A stretch of 64,000 nt of DNA, taken from positions 28,355,681 through 28,419,680 of the forward strand of contig NC_088786.1 of NCBI RefSeq assembly GCF_949628265.1. Reading direction: 5' to 3'. This stretch comes from Cloeon dipterum (lineage: Eukaryota; Arthropoda; Insecta; Ephemeroptera; Baetidae). Position numbers and translations under genes: made by a program. This document shows, piece by piece, positions 22,718 through 37,189 of this stretch (the stretch's first letter is position 1; every line of letters begins with the position of its first letter). The notes beneath the pieces are model-generated. The model was not told the DNA's origin. It worked only from the letters and a program-made list of their open reading frames with translations, and did no database searches.

Positions 22718-25466
22718 GATGCCTGAAAGGATAGCAATAAAGACATGTACCTGCTATGCCAAGAGAGCCAGGGAGCAACTGAAGGGGCTGTGGGTGGAAA
22801 GGGCCATTTTACCACTACGAACCTTTTGCCTCTGTGCCAATGAAGATTTGAGGCGCGGTGAATTATTCCCGCAAAGTGCGTGTGAAAAGACAAAATCTAT
22901 ATCCGCGTGGACAGCTTTGCTCTAACTCAACCACACAAATAATTTTTGGACCTTGGACAGCAGTGTTTTGTTTATTTTCAATAATGGAGCTCCTAAATAA
23001 ACAGTGCAACGGATATTGAAATTTTGTTAATGTGTTCTTTGTGGCGGTATTTTAAGCGGTCAAAGAGACCATTTTGCAAGTTACCAGTTGCACCCTCCTC
23101 GTTCTTTTTATTTAGAAACGTGAGCATACTTGATTGCTCTGGAGAGCTTGCACAAAAATTAATTAATTTTGAATCAAATAATCTCTTCTTGCTTGCTGCA
23201 AGTTCAAAAGTTGTTGCTCTCTATACGTTTTTGTTGGAAACTATATATTTCACACATTGAGAGCAGCGAAATTTGATTTTTCAGCCAGTTTGCGGTTCTT
23301 CATTTAGCTCGCCAAGAGACGCGCGATTGAGGCACAATGACTGGTATGAGAGACACTGCAGAAGGTTTGGTGTGGTTGATGGTCTTTATAAACTTAACTT
23401 AAATTGCTCTTTTCATTTTGAATACTTCATGTTCAAAGTCAATTGCTAGGGTTGAGTTTTTGCACAATAAAAATCATGTTTTGACACTGTACCTTATTAT
23501 TGCTGCTGTTCTGGTGACGATTCAGGATTATACTGCGTAACTAAAACACTGAACGTTTTCTCAACATCCTTGTCCACTTCCAGAGAGCGTAGAACCGCCT
23601 CTTACATAATAATTTAACAATTATTCTTCCATCCCTTATATTTCGTAATACTATTATTTCTTTTGAAATCTGGAAATTACCTCAAATTTTGAAATTATTT
23701 TATTTCAAAATCTGCAGCGTGTTGAACGGTGTTGAAATGCAGATTTGTTTCAGAGGTCTCAGCCCCGAGATTTAAGACGGCTGGTAGGGCCGGATTTTAG
23801 CCGATTTTTTGCCCGGCGGCTGGCGTGGCTGATTTTCAACGTGAAGTTTGATATATAGTGCTTAAGGCATTTTTTTCTCCTGCAATTTTTAATTTTTGAT
23901 CCTTTTTCACTGGCGGCTGTTGCAGCTTAACCAGATTCAAGGCGGCTGGCAGCTGCTCACGTGAACCTGTGTGACCCAAAATTTGCCAGGTGGCAAATTT
24001 ATTATTTTTATGACAAAAATACGACTCTTTTTAGGCGGTTTTTAGCACGATTTAATGTAAATTTAGATGTTTTTACCTTGTTAGTGGTTTTTGGCTCCAA
24101 AATGAAGTGATTTTTAGGTCAGTTTCTCAAAACCAAAATGAACGTGTGTCTTTTTATTATTTTAACAAAAATATATGAATATTGTAAGGCATGTGTGTAT
24201 GATCAATCAGACGGTTAAAGAAGGTTTTGGATGATTTTAGATGGATAAATTTGGTCTAGAGAGATGGTTTTAAGTGGCTAAAACTCTTCATATGTGTTCA
24301 TTTGATATCTTTGATGTCTAAAAAGAACGAACATAAAGAAAAAAGAGTCGACCCAACCCAACGATCAAATATCCAAGCTGTATTTAGGCTGTTTAGTACA
24401 ATAAAATATCCAAAATGAATGATTCAATGAAATATCCAAAATACGATTTATGTCAGTACTAGATCTCTGACACTGGTCAGAAACTACATTTATAAATAAG
24501 CTCAATTTTGGCGTCATGCTGCATCCTTCTCTTTTTCTAATAAAGATTTTTGGAATATTTTTCGTGGTATTTGTAAATATATTGAATAATTATTCTGCAT
24601 CCATCGTCCCATATAAAGCTGGCTTGCTTTTATCTTAGATTCATATTCACATACACCTGTCACGCTGTCGTAATTCATTTGAAAAAAATTAATTTTTGAT
24701 TACTAATTGCAAAGATAACATAAATAAATTGTCCTTTGGAGTAAAAATATACATAATTAATTGACAAATTTTATGCTAGCCTCTTTCTGGATTAATCTAT
24801 ACTTTGGGTAAAAATTTTTAATTTTTTTTATAACTTATTTCGAACTGAAAATAATGAATACCTCTCGAGTGATTCTGCCGCATCTGCCTCCTTAAGCAGT
24901 ATTATACCAACAATTATAATTATAAATTTTAATATTTGAAATACTGTATATTCTAACAATTTTTAAACGTGCAGTATTTTGGTTGAAATTATGTTATTAG
25001 TTTCAGGTGCGGCTGAAATTCATTATGAAATTCAAAAACTAAATTACTTTAATTATATAGCGAAATTTTTTCGGTAATGAAAATAGAAACAAAGATAAAA
25101 ATAGAACATTAAATTTTGACATTTTTAACATAATCATTTTAGGCATTTTAGAATCCAACGTCCAAATTGAATAAGTTTATAGTGTGCCATCAGTGTGTGC
25201 TTGCCTTTAACTGCCGCTCACAATAATTAGTATTATTTCCCTCCATCCCCTCCATCTATTTCTTCTCAAGCCAATGGCAAGGCTGTAATAAAAGGGCGTG
25301 GCTGAAGAACTCTCAATATTTTGAATGTTTATGTTTATTTTCTTCAGGAATCCAGCAAAAATTTGCCGGTGCATTTTTATTTTAGCAAAAGACAAGGTTT
25401 TCTGAGTGGAAGACTGCGTTTCTTTGATCTCATCGTGACATTTGAGAGTAGACTTAGCCTAATGCG
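22718..25466. other. intergenic DNA with GGCGGCT-rich repeat traces
   Basis: No supported gene. At about 23750-23990 an agaggtctcagc sequence is followed by several ggcggctgg motifs, resembling the ends of the 34.3-36.1 kb element. The rest is AT-rich, with open frames no longer than expected by chance. The last ~70 bp before 25467 would be the 5' leader of the interrupted ALMS-motif gene. Confidence 0.45.
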
Positions 25467-25498
25467 ATGAGCGAGGGCGAATATTCGGGCCGCAGCAG
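25467..25498 (+). CDS. Alms1: 5' fragment of ALMS-motif gene, cut off by the giant element
   Basis: ATG AGC GAG GGC GAA TAT TCG GGC CGC AGC AG encodes MSEGEYSGRS and is then interrupted. The last nine bases, CCGCAGCAG (25490-25498), recur at 44950-44958 on the far side of the giant element. Joining 25498 to 44959 keeps the frame open into the ALMS-motif protein. In the present sequence the frame runs into the element and stops after a few codons. That this is the original start of the downstream gene is inference, from the target duplication and the frame match. Confidence 0.6.
25490..25498 (+). repeat. target-site duplication, left copy
   Basis: CCGCAGCAG, identical to 44950-44958. Nine bases is the duplication length reported for foldback and Mutator-like elements. 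Confidence 0.8.
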
Positions 25499-25890
25499 AG
25501 CTTCGTGAAGTTAGCCACTCGTCCCAGCCACTAGAATCCTTTTAGCCACTAGCCACTAGAGGGCGCCCAAATATCGATAGATAACGAACGATACTATCGA
25601 AATCGAACAACCGGTTGTATACAACCGGTGATTCAATTTAAAAACAATGAAATTACTGCAATATTGCTGAAATTAACCAATAAAACAATTCAACAGTATA
25701 AAATGCATCCATTAACGTTAAAATTACTTCCTCTTAGACATTATTTCATATAAAGACGGGAAAAGCCTCTAAAAAGTTGGACCGCTAGTCCAGCCGATTA
25801 TTAAACAAAAATCCTTGGAATTTAATTTTGAAAAAACAATTAGTCCATTATGGTTCTTTTACAATTTAAAACGCGTTTGTATTTCCATTC
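25499..25890 (+). repeat. left terminal inverted repeat of the giant element
   Basis: About 390 bp mirrored by 44949-44793 plus 42617-42400 (the right copy is split by a nested insertion), differing at only a few positions. From outside in it holds several GCCACT repeats; a CTCF-like CCACTAGAGGGCGCCC at 25553-25568; TATCGATA at 25572-25579; and the perfect palindrome ACCGGTTGTATACAACCGGT at 25610-25629. Confidence 0.88.
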
Positions 25891-25899
25891 ATTTAAAGG

Positions 25900-28800
25900 A
25901 TGATACCTGTGATTTTGAAAAAATTTTGTCGTCTGGAATCTCGGAAAACGGTGCCCAGTTAGTTAATTAGAAAAATTTTGGAATTTTATTTTAAAAAAAA
26001 CTGTGATGGGTCCATCAAAATGACCAACGCGATTCTATTTCTTATCATTTGAATTGTCATTCCTGTGAATTTCAATAACTTTTGTCGTCTGGTATTTTCG
26101 GAAAACAGAGCCGAGTTATTTTATAGGAAAAATTTTGGAATTTTATTTTAAAAAAACTGTGAGGGGTCCATCAAAATGACCAACACGATTCTATTTCTTA
26201 TCATTTGAACTGTCATTCCTGTGAATTTGAAAAACTTTTATCGTCTGGTAATCTCAAAATTTAAAATCAATTATTTTTTTATAAAAATTTTGGAATTTTA
26301 TTTTAAAAAAACTGTGATGGGTCCATCAAAATGACCAACGCGATTCTATTTCTTATCATTTGAACTGTCATTCCTGTGAATTTGAAAAACTTTTATCGTC
26401 TGGTAATCTCAAAATTTAAAATCAATTATTTTTTTATAAAAATTTTGGAATTTTATTTTAAAAAAACTGTGATGGGTCCATCAAAATGACCAACGCGATT
26501 CTATTTCTTATCATTTGAACTGTCATTCCTGTGAATTTGAAAAACTTTTATCGTCTAGTATTTTCGGAAAACAGAGCCGAGTTATTTTATAGGAAAAATT
26601 TTGGAATTTTATTTTAAAAAAACTGTGATGGGTCCATCAAAATGGCCAACGCGATTCTATTTCTTATCATTTGAACTGTCATTCCAGTGAATTTGAAAAA
26701 CTTTTATCGTCTGGTAATCTCAAAATTTAAAATCAATTATTTTTTTTAAAAAATTTTGGAATTTTATTTTAAAAAAACTGTGATGGGTCCATCAAAATGA
26801 CCAACGCGATTCTATTTCTTATTATTTGAACTGTCATTCCTGTGATTTTAAAAAACTTTTGTCGTCTGGTACTTTCAGGAAACAGGGCAGTGTTAATTAG
26901 TAGGAAAAATTTTGGAATTTTATTTAAAAAAAAACTGTGATGGGTCCATCAAAATGACCAACGCGATTCTATTTCTTATCATTTGAACTGTCATTCCTGT
27001 GAATTTGAAAAACTTTTATCGTCTGGTAATCTCAAAATTTAAAATCAATTATTTTTTTTAAAAATTTTGGAATTTTATTTTAAAAAAACTGTGATGGGTC
27101 CATCAAAATGACCAACGCGATTCTATTTCTTATCATTTGAAGTGTCATTCCTGTGAATTTAAAAATCTTTTGTCGTCTGGTACTTTCGGGAAACAGAGCA
27201 GTGTTAATTAGTAGGAAAAATTTTGGAATTTTATTTTAAAAAAAACTGTGATGGGTCCATCAAAATGGCCAACGCGATTCTATTTCTTATCATTTGAATT
27301 GTCATTCCTGTGAATTTCAATAACTTTTGTCGTCTGGTATTTTCGGAAAACAGAGCCGAGTTATTTTATAGGAAAAATTTTGGAATTTTATTTTAAAAAA
27401 ACTGTGATGGGTCCATCAAAATGACCAACGCGATTCTATTTCTTATCATTTGAACTGTCATTCCTGTGAATTTGAAAAACTTTTATCGTCTAGTATTTTC
27501 GGAAAACAGAGTCGAGTTATTTTATAGGAAAAATTTTGGAATTTTATTTTAAAAAAACTGTGATGGGTCCATCAAAATGGCCAATGCGATTCTATTTCTT
27601 ATCATTCGAACTGTCATTCCAGTGAATTTGAAAAACGTTTATCGTCTGGTAATCTCAAAATTTAAAATCAATTCTTTTTTTTTAAATTTTGGAATTATAT
27701 TTTAAAAAAACTGTGATGGGTCCATCAAAATGGCCAACGCGATTCTATTTCTTATCATTTGAACTGTCATTCCTGTGAATTTAAAAAACTTTTATCGTCT
27801 GGTAATCTCAAAATTTAAAATCAATTATTTTTTTTAAAAAATTTTGGAATTTTATTTTAAAAAAACTGTGATGGGTCCATCAAAATGACCAACGCGATTC
27901 TATTTCTTATCATTTGAAGTGTCATTCCTGTGAATTTAAAAATCTTTTGTCGTCTGGTACTTTCGGGAAACAGAGCAGTGTTAATTAGTAGGAAAAATTT
28001 TGGAATTTTATTTTAAAAAAACTGTGATGGGTCCATCAAAATGACCAACGCGATTCTATTTCCTATTATTTGAACTGTCATTCCTGTGATTTTAAAAAAC
28101 TTTTGTCGTCTGGTACTTTCGGGAAACAGAGCAGTGTTAATTAGTAGGAAAAATTTTGGAATTTTATTTTAAAAAAACTGTGAGGGGTCCATCAAAATGA
28201 CCAACACGATTCTATTTCTTATCATTTGAACTGTCATTCCTGTGAATTTGAAAAACTTTTATCGTCTGGTAATCTCAAAATTTAAAATCAATTATTTTTT
28301 TATAAAAATTTTGGAATTTTATTTTAAAAAAACTGTGATGGGTCCATCAAAATGACCAACGCGATTCTATTTCTTATCATTTGAACTGTCATTCCTGTGA
28401 ATTTGAAAAACTTTTATCGTCTGGTAATCTCAAAATTTAAAATCAATTATTTTTTTATAAAAATTTTGGAATTTTATTTTAAAAAAACTGTGATGGGTCC
28501 ATCAAAATGACCAACGCGATTCTATTTCTTATCATTTGAACTGTCATTCCTGTGAATTTGAAAAACTTTTATCGTCTAGTATTTTCGGAAAACAGAGCCG
28601 AGTTATTTTATAGGAAAAATTTTGGAATTTTATTTTAAAAAAACTGTGATGGGTCCATCAAAATGGCCAACGCGATTCTATTTCTTATCATTTGAACTGT
28701 CATTCCAGTGAATTTGAAAAACTTTTATCGTCTGGTAATCTCAAAATTTAAAATCAATTATTTTTTTTAAAAAATTTTGGAATTTTATTTTAAAAAAACT

Positions 28801-31800
28801 GTGATGGGTCCATCAAAATGACCAACGCGATTCTATTTCTTATCATTTGAACTGTCATTCCTGTGAATTTGAAAAACTTTTATCTTCTGGTAATCTCAAA
28901 ATTTAAAATCAATTATTTTTTTTAAAAAATTTTGGAATTTTATTTTAAAAAAACTGTGATTGGTCCATCAAAATGACCAACGCGATTCTATTTCTTATCA
29001 TTTGAACTGTCATTCCTGTGAATTTGAAAAACTTTTATCTTCTGGTAATCTCAAAATTTAAAATCAATTATTTTTTTTAAAAAATTTTGGAATTTTATTT
29101 TAAAAAAACTGTGATGGGTCCATCAAAATGACCAACGCGATTCTTTTTCTTATCATTTGAACTGTCATTCCTGTGAATTTGAAAAACTTTTATCTTCTGG
29201 TAATCTCAAAATTTAAAATCAATTATTTTTTTTAAAAAATTTTGGAATTTTATTTTAAAAAAACTGTGATGGGTCCATCAAAATGACCAACGCGATTCTT
29301 TTTCTTATCATTTGAACTGTCATTCCTGTGAATTTGAAAAACTTTTATCGTCTGGTAATCTCAAAATTTAAAATCAATTATTTTTTTTAAAAAATTTTGG
29401 AATTTTATTTTAAAAAAACTGTGATGGGTCCATCAAAATGACCAACGCGATTCTATTTCTTATCATTTGAACTGTCATTCCTGTGAATTTGAAAAACTTT
29501 TATCGTCTGGTAATCTCAAAATTTAAAATCAATTATTTTTTTTAAAAAATTTTGGAATTTTATTTTAAAAAAACTGTGATGGGTCCATCAAAATGGCCAA
29601 CGCGATTCTATTTCTTATCATTTGAACTGTCATTCCAGTGAATTTGAAAAACTTTTATCGTCTGGTAATCTCAAAATTTAAAATCAATTATTTTTTTTAA
29701 AAAATTTTGGAATTTTATTTTAAAAAAACTGTGATGGGTCCATCAAAATGACCAACGCGATTCTATTTCTTATCATTTGAACTGTCATTCCTGTGAATTT
29801 GAAAAACTTTTATCGTCTAGTATTTTCGGAAAACAGAGCCGAGTTATTTTATAGGAAAAATTTTGGAATTTTATTTTAAAAAAACTGTGATGGGTCCATC
29901 AAAATGGCCAACGCGATTCTATTTCTTATCATTTGAACTGTCATTCCAGTGAATTTGAAAAACTTTTATCGTCTGGTAATCTCAAAATTTAAAATCAATT
30001 ATTTTTTTTAAAAAATTTTGGAATTTTATTTTAAAAAAACTGTGATGGGTCCATCAAAATGACCAACGCGATTCTATTTCTTATTATTTGAACTGTCATT
30101 CCTGTGATTTTAAAAAACTTTTGTCGTCTGGTACTTTCAGGAAACAGGGCAGTGTTAATTAGTAGGAAAAATTTTGGAATTTTATTTAAAAAAAAACTGT
30201 GATGGGTCCATCAAAATGACCAACGCGATTCTATTTCTTATCATTTGAACTGTCATTCCTGTGAATTTGAAAAACTTTTATCGTCTGGTAATCTCAAAAT
30301 TTAAAATCAATTATTTTTTTTAAAAATTTTGGAATTTTATTTTAAAAAAACTGTGATGGGTCCATCAAAATGACCAACGCGATTCTATTTCTTATCATTT
30401 GAAGTGTCATTCCTGTGAATTTAAAAATCTTTTGTCGTCTGGTACTTTCGGGAAACAGAGCAGTGTTAATTAGTAGGAAAAATTTTGGAATTTTATTTTA
30501 AAAAAAACTGTGATGGGTCCATCAAAATGGCCAACGCGATTCTATTTCTTATCATTTGAATTGTCATTCCTGTGAATTTCAATAACTTTTGTCGTCTGGT
30601 ATTTTCGGAAAACAGAGCCGAGTTATTTTATAGGAAAAATTTTGGAATTTTATTTTAAAAAAACTGTGATGGGTCCATCAAAATGACCAACGCGATTCTA
30701 TTTCTTATCATTTGAACTGTCATTCCTGTGAATTTGAAAAACTTTTATCGTCTAGTATTTTCGGAAAACAGAGTCGAGTTATTTTATAGGAAAAATTTTG
30801 GAATTTTATTTTAAAAAAACTGTGATGGGTCCATCAAAATGGCCAATGCGATTCTATTTCTTATCATTCGAACTGTCATTCCAGTGAATTTGAAAAACGT
30901 TTATCGTCTGGTAATCTCAAAATTTAAAATCAATTCTTTTTTTTTAAATTTTGGAATTATATTTTAAAAAAACTGTGATGGGTCCATCAAAATGGCCAAC
31001 GCGATTCTATTTCTTATCATTTGAACTGTCATTCCTGTGAATTTAAAAAACTTTTATCGTCTGGTAATCTCAAAATTTAAAATCAATTATTTTTTTTAAA
31101 AAATTTTGGAATTTTATTTTAAAAAAACTGTGATGGGTCCATCAAAATGACCAACGCGATTCTATTTCTTATCATTTGAAGTGTCATTCCTGTGAATTTA
31201 AAAATCTTTTGTCGTCTGGTACTTTCGGGAAACAGAGCAGTGTTAATTAGTAGGAAAAATTTTGGAATTTTATTTTAAAAAAAACTGTGATGGGTCCATC
31301 AAAATGGCCAACGCGATTCTATTTCTTATCATTTGAATTGTCATTCCTGTGAATTTCAATAACTTTTGTCGTCTGGTATTTTCGGAAAACAGAGCCGAGT
31401 TATTTTATAGGAAAAATTTTGGAATTTTATTTTAAAAAAACTGTGATGGGTCCATCAAAATGACCAACGCGATTCTATTTCTTATCATTTGAACTGTCAT
31501 TCCTGTGAATTTGAAAAACTTTTATCGTCTGGTAATCTCAAAATTTAAAATCAATTATTTTTTTTAAAAAATTTTGGAGTTTTATTTTAAAAAAACTGTG
31601 ATGGGTCCATCAAAATGACCAAAACGATTCTATTTCCTATTATTTGAACTGTCATTCCTGTGATTTTAAAAAACTTTTGTCGTCTGGTACTTTCGGGAAA
31701 CAGAGCAGTGTTAATTAGTAGGAAAAATTTTGGAATTTATTTTAAAAAAAACTGTGATGGGTCCATCAAAATGACCAACGCGATTCTATTTCTTATCATT

Positions 31801-33520
31801 TGAACTGTCATTCCTGTTAATTTGAAAAACTTTTATCGTCTAGTATTTTCGGAAAACAGAGTCGAGTTATTTTATAGAAAAATTTTGGAATTTTATTTTA
31901 AAAAAACTGTGATGGGTCCATCAAAATGGCCAACGCGATTCTATTTCTTATCATTTGAACTGTCATTCCAGTGAATTTGAAAAACTTTTATCGTCTGGTA
32001 ATCTCAAAATTTAAAATCAATTCTTTTTTTTTAAATTTTGGAATTTTATTTTAAAAAAACTGTGATGGGTCCATCAAAATGGCCAACGCGATTCTATTTC
32101 TTATCATTTGAACTGTCATTCCTGTGAATTTAAAAAACTTTTATCGTCTGGTACTTTCGGGAAACAGAGCAGTGTTAATTAGTAGGAAAAATTTTGGAAT
32201 TTTATTTAAAAAAAAACTGTGATGGGTCCATCAAAATGGCCAACGCGATTCTATTTCTTATCATTTGAATTGTCATTCCTGTGAATTTCAATAACTTTTG
32301 TCGTCTGGTACTTTCAGGAAACAGGGCAGTGTTAATTAGTAGGAAAAATTTTGGAATTTTATTTAAAAAAAAACTGTGATGGGTCCATCAAAATGGCCAA
32401 CGCGATTCTATTTCTTATCATTTGAACTGTCATTCCTGTGAATTTAAAAAACTTTTATCGTCTGGTAATCTCAAAATTTAAAATCAATTATTTTTTTTAA
32501 AAAATTTTGGAATTTTATTTTAAAAAAACTGTGATGGGTCCATCAAAATGACCAACGCGATTCTATTTCTTATCATTTGAACTGTCATTCCTGTGAATTT
32601 AAAAAACTTTTATCGTCTGGTAATCTCAAAATTTAAAATCAATTATTTTTTTTTAAAAATTTTGGAATTTTATTTTAAAAAAACTGTGATGGGTCCATCA
32701 AAATGACCAACGCGATTCTATTTCTTATCATTTGAACTGTCATTCCTGTGAATTTAAAAAACTTTTATCGTCTGGTATTTTCGGAAAACAGAGCCGAGTT
32801 ATTTTATAGGAAAAAATTTGGAATTTTATTTTAAAAAACTGTGATGGGTCCATCAAAATGACCAACGCGATTCTATTTCTTATCATTTGAACTGTCATTC
32901 CTGTGAATTTAAAAAACTTTTATCGTCTGGTAATCTCAAAATTTAAAATCAATTATTTTTTTTAAAAAATTTTGGAATTTTATTTTAAAAAAACTGTGAT
33001 GGGTCCATCAAAATGACCAACGCGATTCTATTTCTTATCATTTGAACTGTCATTCCTGTGAATTTAAAAAACTTTTATCGTCTGGTATTTTCGGAAAACA
33101 GAGCCGAGTTATTTTATAGGAAAAAATTTGGAATTTTATTTTAAAAAAACTGTGATGGGTCCATCAAAATGACCAACGCGATTCTATTTCTTATCATTTG
33201 AACTGTCATTCCTGTGAATTTGAAAAACTTTTATCGTCTGGTATTTTCGGAAAACAGAGCCGAGTTAATTAATAGGAAAAATTTTGAAATTTTATTTTAA
33301 AAAAACTGTGAGGGGTCCATCAAAATGACCAACGCGATTCTATTTCTTATCATTTGAACTGTCATTCCTTTGAATTTAAATAACTTTTGTCGTCTGGTTT
33401 TTTCGGAAAACAGAGCCGAGTTAATTAATAGGAAAATTTTTAGAATTTTATTTAAAAAAAAAACTGTGAGAGGTCCATCAAAATTACAGAAGCGATTTTA
33501 TTTCTAATCATTAGAAAGTT
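25900..33520 (+). repeat. satellite array, left arm (~49 monomers of ~155 bp)
   Basis: Head-to-tail copies of a 155-157 bp AT-rich monomer: the anchor tccatcaaaatg recurs at 26011, 26167, 26322, 26477, 26633, 26788 and 26945. About 100 bp (gggtccatcaaaatgaccaa ... gtcattcctgtgaattt) is nearly invariant. The remaining ~50 bp exists in three versions, marked by taatctcaaaatttaaaatc, tattttcggaaaacagagcc or tactttcgggaaacagagca. There is higher-order structure: markers at 26819 and 27583 recur 3262 bp later (about 21 monomers). No coding potential. Confidence 0.95.
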
Positions 33521-34294
33521 GTTTCTGGTGAATGTTTCAAATTCACAGGAAAATAAGAGAATTGGCTGTTAGAGAGCTTCTATTGAAAGAAAATAAGTTC
33601 ATTCCTGCTTCCAAACCTTTTTTGTTATTGTGAATAAAATGAGTGTAAATTTTGTGTTTGATAGGTTCCAACAGGTTAAAGTGGGTGATCACAAGTCAGT
33701 GCCTCCTTAGTTGTTTTGCACATTCCCAAAGTCATTCAACAAAGAGTGTGAGATAGCAGGACTACCTTAAAACCCAAAGTAGCTCTTTTTCATCAACTGC
33801 CCAATCTCTCTGTCTCTACCTATATCTATCTTTTTTACTCTGCTGATGATAATATTTCAAATAAAAAGCACTATATACTTGTCATGGAGGATGAGGAAAG
33901 TTCTTTGGTGCGGATGAATGCGGTTGTTATTGGAGTTTAATTTTTCTTCATTGTTAGGCCCAACCTACCACCTCATCAACAGGGAAATTAGAGACTTTTC
34001 TCAGCATGACCTAGCAGCGGAGCTAACCGCTTAGGTTTCATTATTAAAAAATAGTTTCAGAAACTAATTTGATTTCATTATTAAATTGGAAAATATCTAG
34101 AAAAGAATGTATAATAAATTGTATATAGCGTTTTGCTAAGCTCAGTATACATTATACAGCCTTTTCATTTTGTTTTTGTTGCTTATAAGAATTGCAGAGG
34201 TATTAATATTTTTGATGAAATTTATCATATTTCACTATAGCCCTCGTAGCTACAATTATATTGTTGATGAAAAGAAAAATATAACCCCAAAATA

Positions 34295-36090
34295 GAGGTC
34301 TGAGCGAGCAGCACCAAGCCGAGCCGCCTTTTTTGCTCAAATTTTGAGCCAGCCGCAGCCGCCAGTTTTGGCGAGCCGCGCCAGCCAGTTGGGTACTATT
34401 TTAAAGAACTGCGACTACCATTGCAAAATTCCGCTGTAAAGGTTTTCATGTACCGATTACTTTGCGAAAATTAAATTAAAAATGGATTTCAAGAAATTCC
34501 ATTACAATCTTTAAGTAAAAATAGAATTCTTTTTCGTTTCTTTTTCAACTCGAAATCTCGGTGCAAAAAATACCCTCCGTTGAACTCGTATATACCTTCC
34601 CTAACCAACTAAAGGTTTTAGGGGTGTTTACCCTCCACCTCCACCCCTAAAGTTTCTATGCTGTAACTTCCTCGAAAAAGTAAAACATTCTCCGCCGCTC
34701 TGGATTTTTATAATAATTTGCATCTAATTTAAATTTATTTTTATTTTGGGACGAGGCATAGTGTTGTGGGATACTGGGTTCGAGCCAAAGGGGGGGGGGG
34801 GCACTGTAGCGGTTCCCGCTCACACTCACGTTAACTCGGGTTTGTAACCTTTAGATGTCACTTGTAAATTTACACGACTCATAAATATAGATGGAGAAGA
34901 AAGGGAGCAAATTATATTTTGAAAAAATCAGTCTTGCAGAACAAAGTGGCTCTGGACTGTGCCAGTATCTTTCTCCTGCCAGTGCCCTGATCAAGTGTTT
35001 TTGCGCAACAAATACCTCTCGAGCCGCTGACTCACATCCGCCCCAATCAAAATTGCAGCAATGGGGTTGAAAGGGGATGGGGTAAGCACCCCCTAAACAC
35101 TTTAGCTGCTTAGTGGCGGTCGAGACGAGTCTAACGGGGGGATTTTTTTGCAATTCTAATGGTTAGAACCCGAGATTAGGAGTTTAAAAAACGAAATTTT
35201 CACAATTGCTAGATATTTTTTCGGTTTTTCGATGTCTTTGCACCTCCAAATCTCGAGTTCTAAGCATCACAATTACAAAAACTACCCACTGTTGGACTCG
35301 TCTTCACCTCCTCTGAGTAGCTGATGGGTTTTGGGGTGTTTGCTCTCCACCCCAACGTTTAAATATACAGCTTAAAAGATGCACAGCGAGCGGCGCCAGG
35401 AAACGGTCGTCGCTTTTGATCTAAATTTTAGCGTTGGGGATGAAAGGGGATGGGAGTATGCACCTTCAAAACCTTTCAGCTGCTCTGAAGAGGTCAAGAC
35501 GAGTCTAATGGTTGGTGGTTTTAGAAATTCTGACAGTTAGAACCTGAGATTTGGAAGTACAAATAACCCAAAAAATAAAAAAAACGATTTTTTTTCATTA
35601 TTTGTTGTGGGATTTCTTGAAAACTAATTAGAAACCACTCAAATTTTCAGCTTACTTATTTTGCTGCGGCGAGAATTGTTTTTAATTTAAAAAGAAAACT
35701 GATTTTTTTATTATAGAAATTAATGTGGGTAGGGTGATCCTCTCAGGTGCTTTACCGGTTAAAATGTTTCTGGTTCCATGTGAAAAACCGGAAAAGGACC
35801 GGATCCCAGTTTCCATTTTCGGTTTTCTGTTTTGAGATACGCTCTTTTTGACTGATAGGAAAAATAAAAATAGTTACTTTATATGTGAAACCTAATTATT
35901 ACCATCTTAACAAATAATTTTGGGGAAAATTGTTCGAAAAAAATATAATTCAGAAACATGATTTGAGAGTGACTCAAGCCGCGCCGTGAGCCAGCAGCCG
36001 CCTATATTAGGCGAGCCGCCGCAGCCGCGAGATTTAGGCGGCTAAGCCGGTTTAGCCAACAGCCGACAAAAATTGGGCGGCTCAGACCTC
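34295..36090. mobile_element. 1.8-kb TIR-bounded repeat nested in the core
   Basis: The ends are perfect 11-bp inverted repeats, GAGGTCTGAGC and GCTCAGACCTC, each flanked by TA (34293-34294 and 36091-36092). Both subterminal regions are rich in GCCGCC/GGCGGC motifs. The interior carries several alternating inverted copies of a ~110-bp module with CTCGGGTTCTAA-like and GACTCGTCT-like motifs. No transposase; probably a non-autonomous element with TA duplication. Confidence 0.5.
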
Positions 36091-37189
36091 TACCCCTCTT
36101 CCAAATTAGCGCTGAATTAATTTGATTTAATTGTAGTCTAGAGTGAAAAAGTTAACAAAATTTCCCGCAAAATCCTTTAACACACATACAGATTGGGTCC
36201 TAAAAATCATGTACAGTTAAAAAATTACATAGGCAGCACTGCAAATTTTCGAAAAAATCGGCCTCAAACTTAGCATTGTTTTAAATGGAGAATTTTCAAC
36301 AGAATTGTGTAATCGTGATTTTTTTCTAAAATTCCGCATTTCCCCAAAAAAAGACTGGCTGACCGATAGATCTCGATGAGAGGATTCCAAATCATGTGAG
36401 AAAACATAGTGTAGCACTGTAAATTTTGGAGAAAATTGGCAAAAACAATTAATCTGATTGGTCAGCGCCCAGCGCTGCTGGCCAACAGAGGGGGGCGTTT
36501 CATGCTGTCGCTTCTGGTTGCATTACAGAAGGTGGCCGGTGCGCAACTCAATTATCATTTTAATAACGTTTTCATTATCAGAAAAATTTAAAATTTTCGC
36601 ACATGGTAACTAATGAATCTGCCCTTGAAAATCAATAAAAAATTTATTTATATTATACGCAGTTTCTGATAGCCACAAGGGTCTGAGTTTGCCTCTAATA
36701 TCATTTAAATGATTAAAATGAAAAAACATTTTTTCTGAGATGATTCTTGAATAAATTGACTTAATTTTGGGTATTTTGATTTTTCCCAAAACAAATTTCA
36801 AAAGTTATTGAACGGCCAGCTGAAATTTTCAGAATGAATTTTTTCGAAAATAGAAAATTTGAAAAAAAAATTTTATGAGTGGGAAAAAACTGGAAATTTA
36901 ATCAGCTTTCTGATATAGGCAGTATTTAACGCTACTATGAACTGGTGAATTTTAATGAAGCCAAACAGAGACCCCTTTTGAAAATCTGCAATTTTTGAAA
37001 AAATAAAAAATTTATTTCAATAAGCCATTGATTTTGAGAGAATAAACCAGCCCGTTGGCTCGCATTGTTAAGCCACTCTCAGGAGTGTCAAAGCAATGTG
37101 AGGTATTTGAGCAGTTTGGAGATCTAATACTGGCTACCCAATGTCAGAAATGGCAAAAAGTGGTTAGTTTAGTGACTCGAATTGCTCAA

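Noticed and set aside
25900-33520. CRISPR-like array
   Set aside because: The repeats are contiguous ~155-bp satellite monomers without short repeat/unique spacer structure, in a eukaryotic, intron-containing genome.
34760-34800. tRNA gene suggested by gggttcgagcc
   Set aside because: Only a box-B-like string beside a poly-G run; no box A or cloverleaf can be built around it.
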